NCBI RefSeq assembly: GCF_006438965.1
Contig: NZ_RCZM01000004.1
Coordinates: forward strand, 248,001-312,000
DNA length: 64,000 nt
Source of the DNA: Pedococcus bigeumensis
Lineage (GTDB): Bacteria > Actinomycetota > Actinomycetes > Actinomycetales > Dermatophilaceae
Direction: 5' to 3'
Made by a program: the position numbers and the translations under genes. The notes beneath the pieces were generated by a model. It was not told where the DNA came from. It saw nothing but the letters and a program-made list of their open reading frames with translations, and searched no databases. Shown here piece after piece: positions 27,893 through 35,562 of this stretch. Numbering within the stretch: position 1 is the first letter of the stretch; the number at the start of each line of letters is the position of its first letter.

Positions 27893-29422
27893 ATGGAGAC
27901 CGACGAGCAGCTCGAGGACCTGCTGCGTGACACGTTCGCGCAGGCTCGAGGGGACGGGCGCGGCCAGCTGTCCGGGGTGGGTGCGGGGGCCTTCGCCCGA
28001 GCCGACCGGCTGCGGCGCCGACGCATCGGGATGACCGTGGGGGCGGTGGCCGCCACTGTGGCGATCGTGGGCGCCGCCGTGGGGGTGGGGGCAGGTGTGT
28101 TCGGTCGCGACGCGGGCCTCACTCCGGCGGTCACCTCGTCGACCTCGGCCTCCGCCAAGCGCTGGTCGAGCCTGGTCCCCGGCACAGCACCCTTCTCCTA
28201 CCGGTTCCCGGACGACGTCGTGCCCGACCCGCTGCCAGCCGGGGCTCGGCCACTGGACTTTCTTCCGGTCAAGCCGCCGGTCTCCGGCTCGTCCGGCCTG
28301 CGCAGCTCCACGGTGGAAGTGGCCGTGGCCGGCGAGGACCCGGACCTCGGTGGGGTGGCCGGCTTCTGCCGGTGGGAGGAACTGGCCGAGCTCAGACAAC
28401 CGGTTGCGGGGCAGTCGTTCCAGTTCCAGCTGAGCTCGGCGCCCGGGTCGTTGGGTGCCCAGCTCGGCCTGGCAGGTTTCACCACCGGGACGGGCGCAGA
28501 CGCGATGGCCGACCTGCGCAGGGGTGCCCTGCCGTGCCTCGTCCCGACGACCATGAAAGCGGTCGACTGGACGTCGGACGGCGACGAGTCGCTGCTGTTC
28601 ACCGCGACCGAGACGACCGCTGACATCACGCAGACCGTGGTCATGGCGGTGACGCGGGTTGGCGACGTGTTGCTCTCCGGCACCGCTCGCGGGCGCGATG
28701 CCGCAGAGGCGCGCAAGGTCGCCACCAGCCTGTCGTCCGAGGCAGCCAGCCGTCTCGTTCGGGAGGCCTTCCCGCCGGCGGTCGGCAGGCCCCTCGGCGA
28801 CAGCGCCGCAGCTCCCAACGCTGCGTCGGAGGTCGGTGCCGAGGCCGCCGAGCCCGTCCAACAACCTGACGACTACGAGTTCGGCGACGTCTTCCCCGCC
28901 GCGTCCCAGCTGCGTTTCGGCATGAGGTATCACGGCGACGCGCTGGTCAGTCGGAACATGCCGGCGGCAACAGGGGCGCAGGTCTGCGACCTGAGCGGTC
29001 GGCCGGAACGCCAGGCCACCAGCGACGCTGCACCGCATCCGGTGGCTGGGTCCCAGCAGGACGCCTGGGCCGGCGACGGCGCGGGAGCCGACCCCAGCGT
29101 GAGCTTCGGCGTCACGGGGTGGCCGACAGGATCGGGCGCCGTGAGCTTCCGAGCCCTGCAGCAGGACACGGGCATGTGTGCGTGGATGCCGCACCAGCAG
29201 CGGGTGTCATGGCCCGGCGAGGACCCGCAGGAGACCTGGCTGTCCCACAGCACGGGGAGTGGAGGCGCGTATCTCGCCGCTCGCCGGGTCGGTGACGTCA
29301 TCGTCTCGGTCGTCGTCGACACGTTGCCGGCCGACGACGCGAAGGCCGAAGCGATCCGGCTCAGCGGCATCGTCGCGGCCAAGGTCGAAGCGTCCGGGCT
29401 GCCGGCAGCGAAGGGGCGCTGA
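27893..29422 (+). CDS. membrane-anchored protein with duplicated exported domain, sigma-factor partner
   Basis: A 509-residue protein of unknown function. A cytoplasmic N-terminus of about 45 residues (DEQLEDLLRDTFAQAR) precedes one membrane helix (about 45-68), followed by an exported region that appears to contain two related halves. Both halves end similarly (VGDVLLSGTARGRDAAEARK and VGDVIVSVVVDTLPADDAKA), and each has two Cys. It ends 2 bp before a SigE-type sigma factor gene. A transmembrane sensor or anti-sigma role is plausible, but no anti-sigma motif is recognisable. ATG 27893 follows GAGGGG. Confidence 0.65.
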   Translation: METDEQLEDLLRDTFAQARGDGRGQLSGVGAGAFARADRLRRRRIGMTVGAVAATVAIVGAAVGVGAGVFGRDAGLTPAVTSSTSASAKRWSSLVPGTAPFSYRFPDDVVPDPLPAGARPLDFLPVKPPVSGSSGLRSSTVEVAVAGEDPDLGGVAGFCRWEELAELRQPVAGQSFQFQLSSAPGSLGAQLGLAGFTTGTGADAMADLRRGALPCLVPTTMKAVDWTSDGDESLLFTATETTADITQTVVMAVTRVGDVLLSGTARGRDAAEARKVATSLSSEAASRLVREAFPPAVGRPLGDSAAAPNAASEVGAEAAEPVQQPDDYEFGDVFPAASQLRFGMRYHGDALVSRNMPAATGAQVCDLSGRPERQATSDAAPHPVAGSQQDAWAGDGAGADPSVSFGVTGWPTGSGAVSFRALQQDTGMCAWMPHQQRVSWPGEDPQETWLSHSTGSGGAYLAARRVGDVIVSVVVDTLPADDAKAEAIRLSGIVAAKVEASGLPAAKGR

Positions 29423-29424
29423 CG

Positions 29425-29997
29425 ATGCGGGTCTTCAGCCGGGGGGCGACCGCGCCGGAGTCCGCGGCACGGTACGTCGAAGGTGCGTTGCCACGGCTCA
29501 TGGGCGCGGCGCTGTCGTTGACGGGCAACCGGCATGATGCGGAGGACCTCGTCCAGGACACCCTGGCGAAGGTGATCGTCCACTGGCGCCGGGTGGAGTC
29601 GGCCGACAGCGTCGACGCCTACGTCCGGCGCGCGATGGTGAACACCTTCATCTCGGGCAAGCGCAGACGGGCCTCCCGGGAGGTGGTGTCTCACGACCTG
29701 GTGACGGCGGACGGGCTGGCCCGCGTCCAGCCTGACTCGGGGGACGCACTGGCGGACCGGGACCAGGTGTGGACGTTGCTGTCGCGCCTCACCCGGCACC
29801 AGCGGGCGGTCCTCGTGCTGCGCTACTACGACGACCTGCCCGACTCGGCGATCGCCGAGGCGCTCGACTGCTCGGTGGTCTCGGTTCGGGTGACGGCGCA
29901 CCGGGCGATGGCGGCGATGCGGGCGATGTCCTCACCTCTGGAAGACTCGGACGCATGCCCCGAGCCAACCGGCGTCGCCGTGACGACGCCCCGCTGA
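29425..29997 (+). CDS. SigE family RNA polymerase sigma factor (ECF type)
   Basis: A 190-residue ECF sigma factor. Region 2 is clear (LMGAALSLTGNRHDAEDLVQDTLAKVIVHWRRV), with the -10-binding segment AYVRRAMVNTFISGKRRR. Region 4 reads LTRHQRAVLVLRYYDDLPDSAIAEALDCSVVSVRVTAHRAMAAMR. It belongs to the SigE/SigM-like family common in actinobacteria. It follows the membrane protein by 2 bp, so the two are co-transcribed. Its 3' end overlaps the next small gene by 43 bp. Confidence 0.9.
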   Translation: MRVFSRGATAPESAARYVEGALPRLMGAALSLTGNRHDAEDLVQDTLAKVIVHWRRVESADSVDAYVRRAMVNTFISGKRRRASREVVSHDLVTADGLARVQPDSGDALADRDQVWTLLSRLTRHQRAVLVLRYYDDLPDSAIAEALDCSVVSVRVTAHRAMAAMRAMSSPLEDSDACPEPTGVAVTTPR

Positions 29998-30254
29998 ACC
30001 TCGACCGCGCGGTCGGGGGGACCGCGCGACGGGAGACGTATGCCGGGAGCGAGTGGTTCGTGCGCCGCGTCACCGGCAGTGGGGCGACCCGCGCGTACCT
30101 GTGCCCGGGCTGCCAGCAGAACATCCCGACGGGTACGCCCCACGTCGTGGCCTGGCCGGCCGACGGCATGGGTGGGCTGGACGACCGCCGGCACTGGCAC
30201 ACCCCGTGCTGGGAGGCCCGCGACCGTCGGCACACCCGAGGCTCCATCCGCTGA
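29955..30254 (+). CDS. small conserved protein with zinc-ribbon-like CPGC motif
   Basis: A 99-residue protein with a basic N-terminus and a metal-binding-like centre: YLCPGCQQNIPTGTPHVVAW, then HWHTPCWEARDRR. The Cys-x-x-Cys plus His/Cys pattern suggests one zinc ion. Similar small proteins are widespread in actinobacteria, but I know no defined function. The ATG lies inside the 3' end of the sigma factor gene in another frame. The frame uses C/G-ending codons after the overlap, which supports it being coding. Confidence 0.65.
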   Translation: MPRANRRRRDDAPLNLDRAVGGTARRETYAGSEWFVRRVTGSGATRAYLCPGCQQNIPTGTPHVVAWPADGMGGLDDRRHWHTPCWEARDRRHTRGSIR

Positions 30255-30279
30255 GCCCTGGCCACACGGCATACCCGAG

Positions 30280-30355
30280 GTCTGTGCACAGACGTGAGCA
30301 CAGCTGCGCAGAGACCCGGTCACTGCGCAGAAGGCACCAGGTCTGTGCACAGAGG
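30280..30355. repeat. compound palindromic intergenic repeat, copy 2
   Basis: The order matches the copy before murA: palindrome GTCTGTGCACAGAC (30280-30293), two CTGCGCAG words in an imperfect inverted arrangement (30304-30311, 30323-30330), then TCTGTGCACAGA (30342-30353). The central stem has decayed. It fills most of the 197-bp gap after the zinc-ribbon gene, and as with copy 1 a CGGCATAC octamer precedes it (30268-30275). Confidence 0.7.
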
Positions 30356-30451
30356 TCGCGCGCAGTGGCGGCGCGCAACCTGAGAAACGGGGTATGGCGG
30401 GACACCCGCATGGGTAGGTCTCGAGTGGTCCGGGATGGTGACGGCGGTGGC

Positions 30452-30907
30452 TCATTGAAGAGCAGTCGCGGCCGACCCTGTCGATCGGCGGCGGGCGACC
30501 ACCAACAGCGCCAACGCCACGAGCGGTGGGACGGTCGTCAGTGTCCAGGCTGTGGCCAAGGCGGGGTCCTGCAGGTGTCCCTGCAGGACCCCGGCCCACC
30601 CGATCGCCTGGACGACCGTCAGCACCGCCGTGGTCACCGTCAGGGCGAACGCGTCGGTGCGCCGCCGAGCCACGGCCGCGGCGGCGCATCCAGCGAGGAT
30701 TCCCGTCACCAGGGCAAGCAGCTCGAGGGGGAGGATCGTGGCAGCCATCCTGTGCAGTTGCGGCGCGGGGCCAACCTGCCACCTCAGGGACAGCAGGAAG
30801 ATGAGCTGCCCGGGCAGCGAGACCGCGAGCAGCGCCGACTCGACCGCCAGGAGTCGCGCCGCAACTCGGCCTGCTGTCCTCTCGGAGACGCCAAGCACAC
30901 GACTCAT
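30452..30907 (-). CDS. hypothetical four-helix membrane protein
   Basis: A 151-residue protein with four hydrophobic segments (about residues 22-42, 55-80, 86-108 and 120-138) and short charged loops. I do not recognise the family. It lies 12 bp downstream of the AI-2E family gene on the same strand and may be co-transcribed with it. Confidence 0.6.
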   Translation of the reverse strand: MSRVLGVSERTAGRVAARLLAVESALLAVSLPGQLIFLLSLRWQVGPAPQLHRMAATILPLELLALVTGILAGCAAAAVARRRTDAFALTVTTAVLTVVQAIGWAGVLQGHLQDPALATAWTLTTVPPLVALALLVVARRRSTGSAATALQ

Positions 30908-30919
30908 CAGACCAGCCCG

Positions 30920-32404
30920 TCAGTGACGGCGCTGCCGCGGCAGCAGGACCTCTTCGTAGAGCAGCAACAGACCGGCGGCCACCGGGATGGCGAGCAGCGC
31001 GCCGAGGACGCCGAGGAGGGTGCCACCGGCGAGGGCGGCCACCACGGTGACGGCGCCCGGGACGGACACGGTGCGCTGCATGATCCGGGGAGCCACCACG
31101 TAGTTCTCGATCTGCTGGTAGACCACGTAGTAGACGAGGGCGATGATCGCCTTCTTCGGCTCGTCGAAGATCGCCACGAGGCACACGACGGCTGCCCCAG
31201 CGGTCGCGCCGACCATGGGGATCAGGCCGAGGAAGCCGACCGCCACAGCCAGCACCGCGGCATACGGGATGCCGACGATCATCATCATGATCCACGAGCA
31301 GACGGCGTTGATCGTCGCCACGGCGACCTGGCCGATCGCGTAGGAGCCGGTGCGGCGCATGATCTCCTCGGACAGCGAGATCACGCGAGGGCGACGCGAG
31401 GCGGGCACGATCGCATAGGCGCCCTGCTTGACGCGCGGAAACGACGCGAGCAGGAACAGCGTGAGGACCAGCACCGTGAAGGTTTGGAAGATCCCTCCGA
31501 TGACGGCCGCCCCCACACCGAGCACGCCGCCGAAGACCTGGCTGAGGAAGTTGCCGTCGGTGATCCGCTTGTTGAACTCGGTCTGGATCTTGTCGACCAC
31601 GCCGTAGTGCTGGTCGAGGTCCTTGACGAAGCTGCTCCGGAGGATCTGGTCGAGGTAGTCGGGCGCCTTCTGGGCCAGGTCGGTGCCCTGGGAGATGACG
31701 GGCGGCACCACGACGAGCCCGAGCAGGGTGAAGACCGCCACCACGCCGGCGAACACGACCGCGACCGCCCCACCGCGCCGCAGGCCGTGGCGGGTCAGGA
31801 ACTCGACGAGCGGGTTCAGCGTGAGGGCGAGGAAGAAGGCGATGACGACCAGGGTGAGGACCGTTGTGAGCCGTCCCATGGTCTGCCACAGCAGCAGGGC
31901 GGTGAGCACACCGATGCCGCCGACGAAGCCCATGTAGAACGGGGACTGGCGGTTGAGCGGGCGGCCGGCCTGGCCGTAGCGACGGCCACGGCCCTGCTCC
32001 TGGCCCTCGTTCCGGTCGTCGCGCCCGTCGTCAGGGCCGTCGTCATCTGACCCGTCGTCCGGGCTCGCGCCAGGGCGCCCGAACGGCCCCCCGCCAGGGC
32101 GCGCGGATGGGCCCCCGCCAGGGCGCGCGGATGGGCCCCCGCCAGGGCGTCCGTCTGCGTCACCGCGCGCCGCCTCGGGGGTGACAAGTGCTGCAGTCGC
32201 GCCGGCGCCCACACCCCGACCCACCCCTGGACCCGCACCGGCAGCCGCGTCGTCGCCCGACCGGCGACCGGGCAGGATCTCCGCGAGCAGACCGGTCGGC
32301 CCGGACGGCGTCTCGAACTCCGCGCCCTGGTGCGGGTGATTGCTGGCGAGCAGGGCGGCGCGCTGAGCGCGCCGGAACTCACGCCACCGGTCCAGGGCTG
32401 ACAT
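30920..32404 (-). CDS. AI-2E/PerM family membrane transporter
   Basis: A 494-residue protein with seven or eight membrane helices and the family blocks VVIAFFLALTLNPLVEFL, VGFLGLIPMVGATAGAAVVC and YYVVYQQIENYVVAPRIMQRTVSVPGAVTVVAALAGG. Members are linked to autoinducer-2 export or Na+/H+ exchange; the substrate here is unknown. The first 150 residues are an unusual cytoplasmic extension with Gly/Pro-rich tandem repeats (PGGGPSAR units from 24-bp DNA repeats at 32068-32163), then an acidic stretch. The ATG has a leaderless TAGGCT box 7 nt upstream. Confidence 0.85.
   Translation of the reverse strand: MSALDRWREFRRAQRAALLASNHPHQGAEFETPSGPTGLLAEILPGRRSGDDAAAGAGPGVGRGVGAGATAALVTPEAARGDADGRPGGGPSARPGGGPSARPGGGPFGRPGASPDDGSDDDGPDDGRDDRNEGQEQGRGRRYGQAGRPLNRQSPFYMGFVGGIGVLTALLLWQTMGRLTTVLTLVVIAFFLALTLNPLVEFLTRHGLRRGGAVAVVFAGVVAVFTLLGLVVVPPVISQGTDLAQKAPDYLDQILRSSFVKDLDQHYGVVDKIQTEFNKRITDGNFLSQVFGGVLGVGAAVIGGIFQTFTVLVLTLFLLASFPRVKQGAYAIVPASRRPRVISLSEEIMRRTGSYAIGQVAVATINAVCSWIMMMIVGIPYAAVLAVAVGFLGLIPMVGATAGAAVVCLVAIFDEPKKAIIALVYYVVYQQIENYVVAPRIMQRTVSVPGAVTVVAALAGGTLLGVLGALLAIPVAAGLLLLYEEVLLPRQRRH
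32068..32163 (-). repeat. 24-bp tandem repeat within AI-2E family gene
   Basis: Four 24-bp units, the two central ones identical (32092-32115 and 32116-32139), encode the in-frame octapeptide PGGGPSAR and variants. Copy number could vary by slippage without a frameshift. Confidence 0.8.
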
Positions 32405-32411
32405 GGGTCCG

Positions 32412-32417
32412 AGCCTA
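32412..32417 (-). promoter_or_regulatory. leaderless -10 element of AI-2E family gene
   Basis: TAGGCT on the minus strand ends 7 nt before the ATG at 32404. Confidence 0.55.
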
Positions 32418-32453
32418 TGGCACGCGATCCTGACGCTGGGGCATCACCGCAGG

Positions 32454-33794
32454 TCAGGCGTTGCGGAACCGGTCGATCTGGGGGAGCAGGGACGCCCGCA
32501 TCTCGGCCTTCGTCACGCCGAGGCCTGCCTCGGGGGCAAGGGTGAGCACGCCGACCTTGCCCTGGTGGGCGTTGCGGTGCACGTCGAGCGCGGCCTGCCC
32601 GACCTCGTCCATGGAGTACGTCTTGGAGAGGGTGGGGTGGATGAGGCCGCGGTTGACCAGCTCGTTCGCCTCCCACGCCTCCCGGTAGTTGGCGAAGTGG
32701 CTCGAGATGATCCGCTTGAGGTTCATCCAGAGGTAACGGTTGTCGTACTCGTGCATGTAGCCCGACGTGGAGGCACAGGTGACGATCGTGCCGCCCTTGC
32801 GCGCGACGTAGACGCTGGCGCCGAAGGTCTCCCGACCCGGGTGCTCGAAGACGATGTCGACGTCGTGCCCGCCGGTCAGCTCACGGATCTTCTTGCCGAG
32901 CCGCTGCCACTCGCGCGGGTCCTGCGCGGTGTTCTCGTCGTTCCAGAAGCGGTAGCCCTCGGCGCTGCGGTCGATGATCAGCTCAGCACCCATGTCGCGG
33001 CAGATCTGGGCCTTCTCAGGCGAGGAGACGACGCAGATCGGGGTGGCGCCACCGGACAGCGCCATCTGGGTGGCGTACGACCCGAGGCCACCGGAGGCGC
33101 CCCAGATCAGCACGCGGTCACCGAGCTTCATGGCGGCGCCGTTCTTGGAGATCAGCTGCCGGTAGGCCGTCGAGTTCACCAGCCCGGGCGAGGCCGCCTC
33201 CTCCCACGTCAGGTGTCCCGGCTTGGGCATCAGCTGGTTGGACTTCACGATCGCGAGCTCCGCGAGCCCTCCGAAGTTCGTCTCGAAGCCCCAGATCCGC
33301 TGCTGCGGGTCGAGCATCGTGTCGTTGTGGCCCTCGGCGTCCTCGAGCTCTACCGACAGGCAGTGCGCCACGACCTCCTGGCCCGGCTTCCACTTGGTGA
33401 CGCCCGGTCCGGTCCGCAGCACGACGCCGGCCAGGTCGGAACCGACCACGTGGTAGGGCAGGTCGTGCCGCTTGGCGAACTCCGAGGTGCGGCCGTAGCG
33501 CTCGAGGAACCCGAACGTCGACACCGGCTCGAAGATCGAGGTCCACACGGTGTTGTAGTTGATGGCGCTGGCCATGACCGCGATGAGAGCCTCACCGGGC
33601 GCGAGCTCCGGCACCGGGACGTCGTCAAGATGCAGGGACTTGCGGGGGTCCTTCTCCTTGGTGGCCATGCCCTCGAACATGCCCACCTCGTCCTTGTGAA
33701 CGGTCACGGCACGGTAGGTGTCGGGGATGGTCAGCCCGGCATAGGTCCCCTCGGAACGGTCTCCGGAGAGGATGGCGTCGCGGATGTCCTTCAT
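32454..33794 (-). CDS. ccrA: crotonyl-CoA carboxylase/reductase
   Basis: Ccr reductively carboxylates crotonyl-CoA to (2S)-ethylmalonyl-CoA with NADPH and CO2, the key step of the ethylmalonyl-CoA pathway. The 446-residue MDR-family protein has diagnostic blocks absent from ordinary enoyl reductases: VMASAINYNTVWTSIFEPVSTF, WGFETNFGGLAELAIVKSNQLMPKP and the NADPH motif LIWGASGGLGSYATQMAL. The CO2-pocket region around TVWTSIFEPVSTFGFLERYG is intact. It works with MeaA (12901) and the epimerase (34673). Confidence 0.95.
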   Translation of the reverse strand: MKDIRDAILSGDRSEGTYAGLTIPDTYRAVTVHKDEVGMFEGMATKEKDPRKSLHLDDVPVPELAPGEALIAVMASAINYNTVWTSIFEPVSTFGFLERYGRTSEFAKRHDLPYHVVGSDLAGVVLRTGPGVTKWKPGQEVVAHCLSVELEDAEGHNDTMLDPQQRIWGFETNFGGLAELAIVKSNQLMPKPGHLTWEEAASPGLVNSTAYRQLISKNGAAMKLGDRVLIWGASGGLGSYATQMALSGGATPICVVSSPEKAQICRDMGAELIIDRSAEGYRFWNDENTAQDPREWQRLGKKIRELTGGHDVDIVFEHPGRETFGASVYVARKGGTIVTCASTSGYMHEYDNRYLWMNLKRIISSHFANYREAWEANELVNRGLIHPTLSKTYSMDEVGQAALDVHRNAHQGKVGVLTLAPEAGLGVTKAEMRASLLPQIDRFRNA

Positions 33795-33895
33795 GGGTGT
33801 GGCTCCTCGGCGTCGTCGGCACGGCTGCAGCCGAAACTACTGCGGAGTAAGGCAACCGGGACAGCAGTGAGACTCCGGTCACGCGGTGACCTACC

Positions 33896-34609
33896 TCACC
33901 CGCCGACTCCCTCGGCCGAGGCGGGCGAGGTATGCCGCGTGAACAGTCCCAGCCACCGGTGCACCTCCGGGTCGACCGCATCCGGGATGCGTTCGACGTC
34001 CAGCCGCTCGAGGCCGCCGGCGGCGAATGCCTCCACCTGGCTTGGTGTCAGCGGCCACGGTGGGCCGTCGACGTGCTGGTCCTCGTCGCGTGCTGCGGCG
34101 ACCACCACGAGCGTGCCGTTCGGGGCGACCAGGGACGCCACGGCCCGGGTGGCCTCGGACCGGAGCGACTCGGGCAGCGACTGGACGGTCATGTCCTCGA
34201 CCACCAGGTCGAAGCCACCCAGCCAGGTCGGCGGCAGGTCGAGGAGGTTCGCGGCGACATAGTCCACCGTGGTGTCCGGGAAGCGCTCGCGAGTGTCCCG
34301 AACCGCGGTGGGTGAGATGTCGAAGGCCGTCGTGCGAAAGCCCAGTCCGGCCACGAACTCGGAGTCGCGGCCATAGCCTGCACCGACCACGATCGCCGTC
34401 CGACCCGCGCCGTCGACCTGCTCGCGTTCGGCCCACTCGACCAACAGGACGCTGGGGACGCCGCGATCCCAGGGGACTGTCGCCGCGCCACGCGAGGCCT
34501 GCGCGTAGAGCCGCTCGAACCAACCCGTCGGGTCCTCGCGGCCCGCCTCGGCCAGGGTACGGGTGTGGGCGTCGGCAGCCGCAAGGTCTGCGTCGCGTTC
34601 GTTCGTCAC
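33896..34609 (-). CDS. class I SAM-dependent methyltransferase
   Basis: A 237-residue Rossmann-fold methyltransferase. The SAM-binding motif I is AIVVGAGYGRDSEFVAGLGF, followed by the acidic-loop strand TTAFDISPTAV, and GGFDLVVEDMTVQSLPE corresponds to motif post-I/IV. It resembles thiopurine/tellurite-type methyltransferases, but the substrate is unknown. The start is uncertain: GTG 34609 is chosen, and an in-frame extension to 34645 exists. It sits between ccr and the epimerase on the same strand without obvious coupling. Confidence 0.75.
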   Translation of the reverse strand: MTNERDADLAAADAHTRTLAEAGREDPTGWFERLYAQASRGAATVPWDRGVPSVLLVEWAEREQVDGAGRTAIVVGAGYGRDSEFVAGLGFRTTAFDISPTAVRDTRERFPDTTVDYVAANLLDLPPTWLGGFDLVVEDMTVQSLPESLRSEATRAVASLVAPNGTLVVVAAARDEDQHVDGPPWPLTPSQVEAFAAGGLERLDVERIPDAVDPEVHRWLGLFTRHTSPASAEGVGG

Positions 34610-34672
34610 CCATCCATGGTGGCCCGGCAGTGGCGGGCCCGCCAATGGGGCACCAACGGGAGAGCAGCCGCC

Positions 34673-35113
34673 TCAGTGGGTCTCGTGGGCCGGTTGGACG
34701 AGCTCGACGAGGATGCCGCCCGCGTCCTTGGGGTGGATGAAGTTCACCCGCGAGTTGGAGGTCCCGCGCCGCGGCTCGTCGTAGAGCAGCCGCAGCCCAC
34801 GCTCGCGCAGCACGTCGCTGACCGCCTGGACGTCCTCGACGCGGTAGGCGACCTGCTGGACGCCCGGACCGGAGCGGTCGAGGAACTTCGCGATGGTCGA
34901 CTCGGGGGACAGGGGGGCGAGCAGCTGGATGTGCGACCCGCTGCCTCCGACGGCCATCATCGCCTCGCGGACGCCCTGCTCCTCGTTGACCTCTTCGTGC
35001 GCCAGCGTCATGCCGTAGGTGTCGCGGTAGAACGCGATCGCCTCGTCCAGGTCGCGCACGGCGACCCCGACGTGGTCGATGGCGGTGAAGAGCTCGGTGG
35101 GCAGTCCAGTCAT
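34673..35113 (-). CDS. mce: methylmalonyl-CoA/ethylmalonyl-CoA epimerase
   Basis: A 146-residue vicinal-oxygen-chelate protein that interconverts (R)- and (S)-methylmalonyl-CoA, and can also act on ethylmalonyl-CoA. Metal ligands are the His in FTAIDHVGVAVRD, the His in GGSGSHIQLLAPL and the Glu in GGILVELVQP. The catalytic Glu region around YGMTLAHEEVNEEQGVREAMM is present. A leaderless TAGGCT box stands 7 nt before the ATG. Confidence 0.93.
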   Translation of the reverse strand: MTGLPTELFTAIDHVGVAVRDLDEAIAFYRDTYGMTLAHEEVNEEQGVREAMMAVGGSGSHIQLLAPLSPESTIAKFLDRSGPGVQQVAYRVEDVQAVSDVLRERGLRLLYDEPRRGTSNSRVNFIHPKDAGGILVELVQPAHETH

Positions 35114-35120
35114 GCTCGTC

Positions 35121-35126
35121 AGCCTA
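35121..35126 (-). promoter_or_regulatory. leaderless -10 element of epimerase gene
   Basis: TAGGCT on the minus strand ends 7 nt before the ATG at 35113. The divergent gatC promoter lies within 70 bp. Confidence 0.6.
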
Positions 35127-35182
35127 GGCGGACGTGGGTATGGCGCGACATGAGCGATGCGTCACGCTCCAGACCGCGCCCC

Positions 35183-35188
35183 TAGACT
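35183..35188 (+). promoter_or_regulatory. leaderless -10 element of gatC
   Basis: TAGACT ends 7 nt before the gatC ATG, and no ribosome binding site is seen. It is the same hexamer as at ilvD. Confidence 0.6.
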
Positions 35189-35195
35189 GGCCGTC

Positions 35196-35492
35196 ATGTC
35201 CGCACTGTCCCGGGACGACGTCGCGCACCTCGCCGGCCTCGCCCGCATCGACCTGTCCGATGTCGAGCTCGACCGCATGGTCGGCGAGCTGGGTGTCATC
35301 CTCGAGTCCGTCGCCAAGGTCCAGGAAGTGGCTGCCGAGGACATCGAGCCGATGTCGCACCCGCTGCCGCTGACCAACGTCACCCGCCCGGACGTGGTTC
35401 GTCCGTCGCTCGGCGCGGAGGCCGCCCTCTCCGGGGCGCCCCAGCAGGAGCAGCAGCGCTTCTCCGTGCCGCGCATCCTCGACGAAGACTGA
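35196..35492 (+). CDS. gatC: Asp-tRNA(Asn)/Glu-tRNA(Gln) amidotransferase subunit C
   Basis: GatC is the 98-residue clamp between GatA and GatB of the tRNA-dependent amidotransferase. It has the typical N-terminus [25 protein letters not shown] and the [21 protein letters not shown] belt region. ATG 35196 is supported by the adjacent leaderless promoter. First gene of gatCAB. Confidence 0.94.
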   Translation: MSALSRDDVAHLAGLARIDLSDVELDRMVGELGVILESVAKVQEVAAEDIEPMSHPLPLTNVTRPDVVRPSLGAEAALSGAPQQEQQRFSVPRILDED

Positions 35493-35562
35493 CCAACGCG
35501 TCCCACCGCGTGCCGACCCAGATGGCCGCGCCCCATCCGCGACAGACCAAGGACCACCACTC

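Noticed and set aside
25901-29194. Open frame of over 1,000 codons on the minus strand opposite the hydroxyacyl-CoA dehydrogenase and membrane-protein genes
   Set aside because: It mirrors the codon structure of the plus-strand genes, is low-complexity Asp/Arg/Gly/Val-rich, and has no recognisable domain. Long antisense frames are expected at 70% GC.
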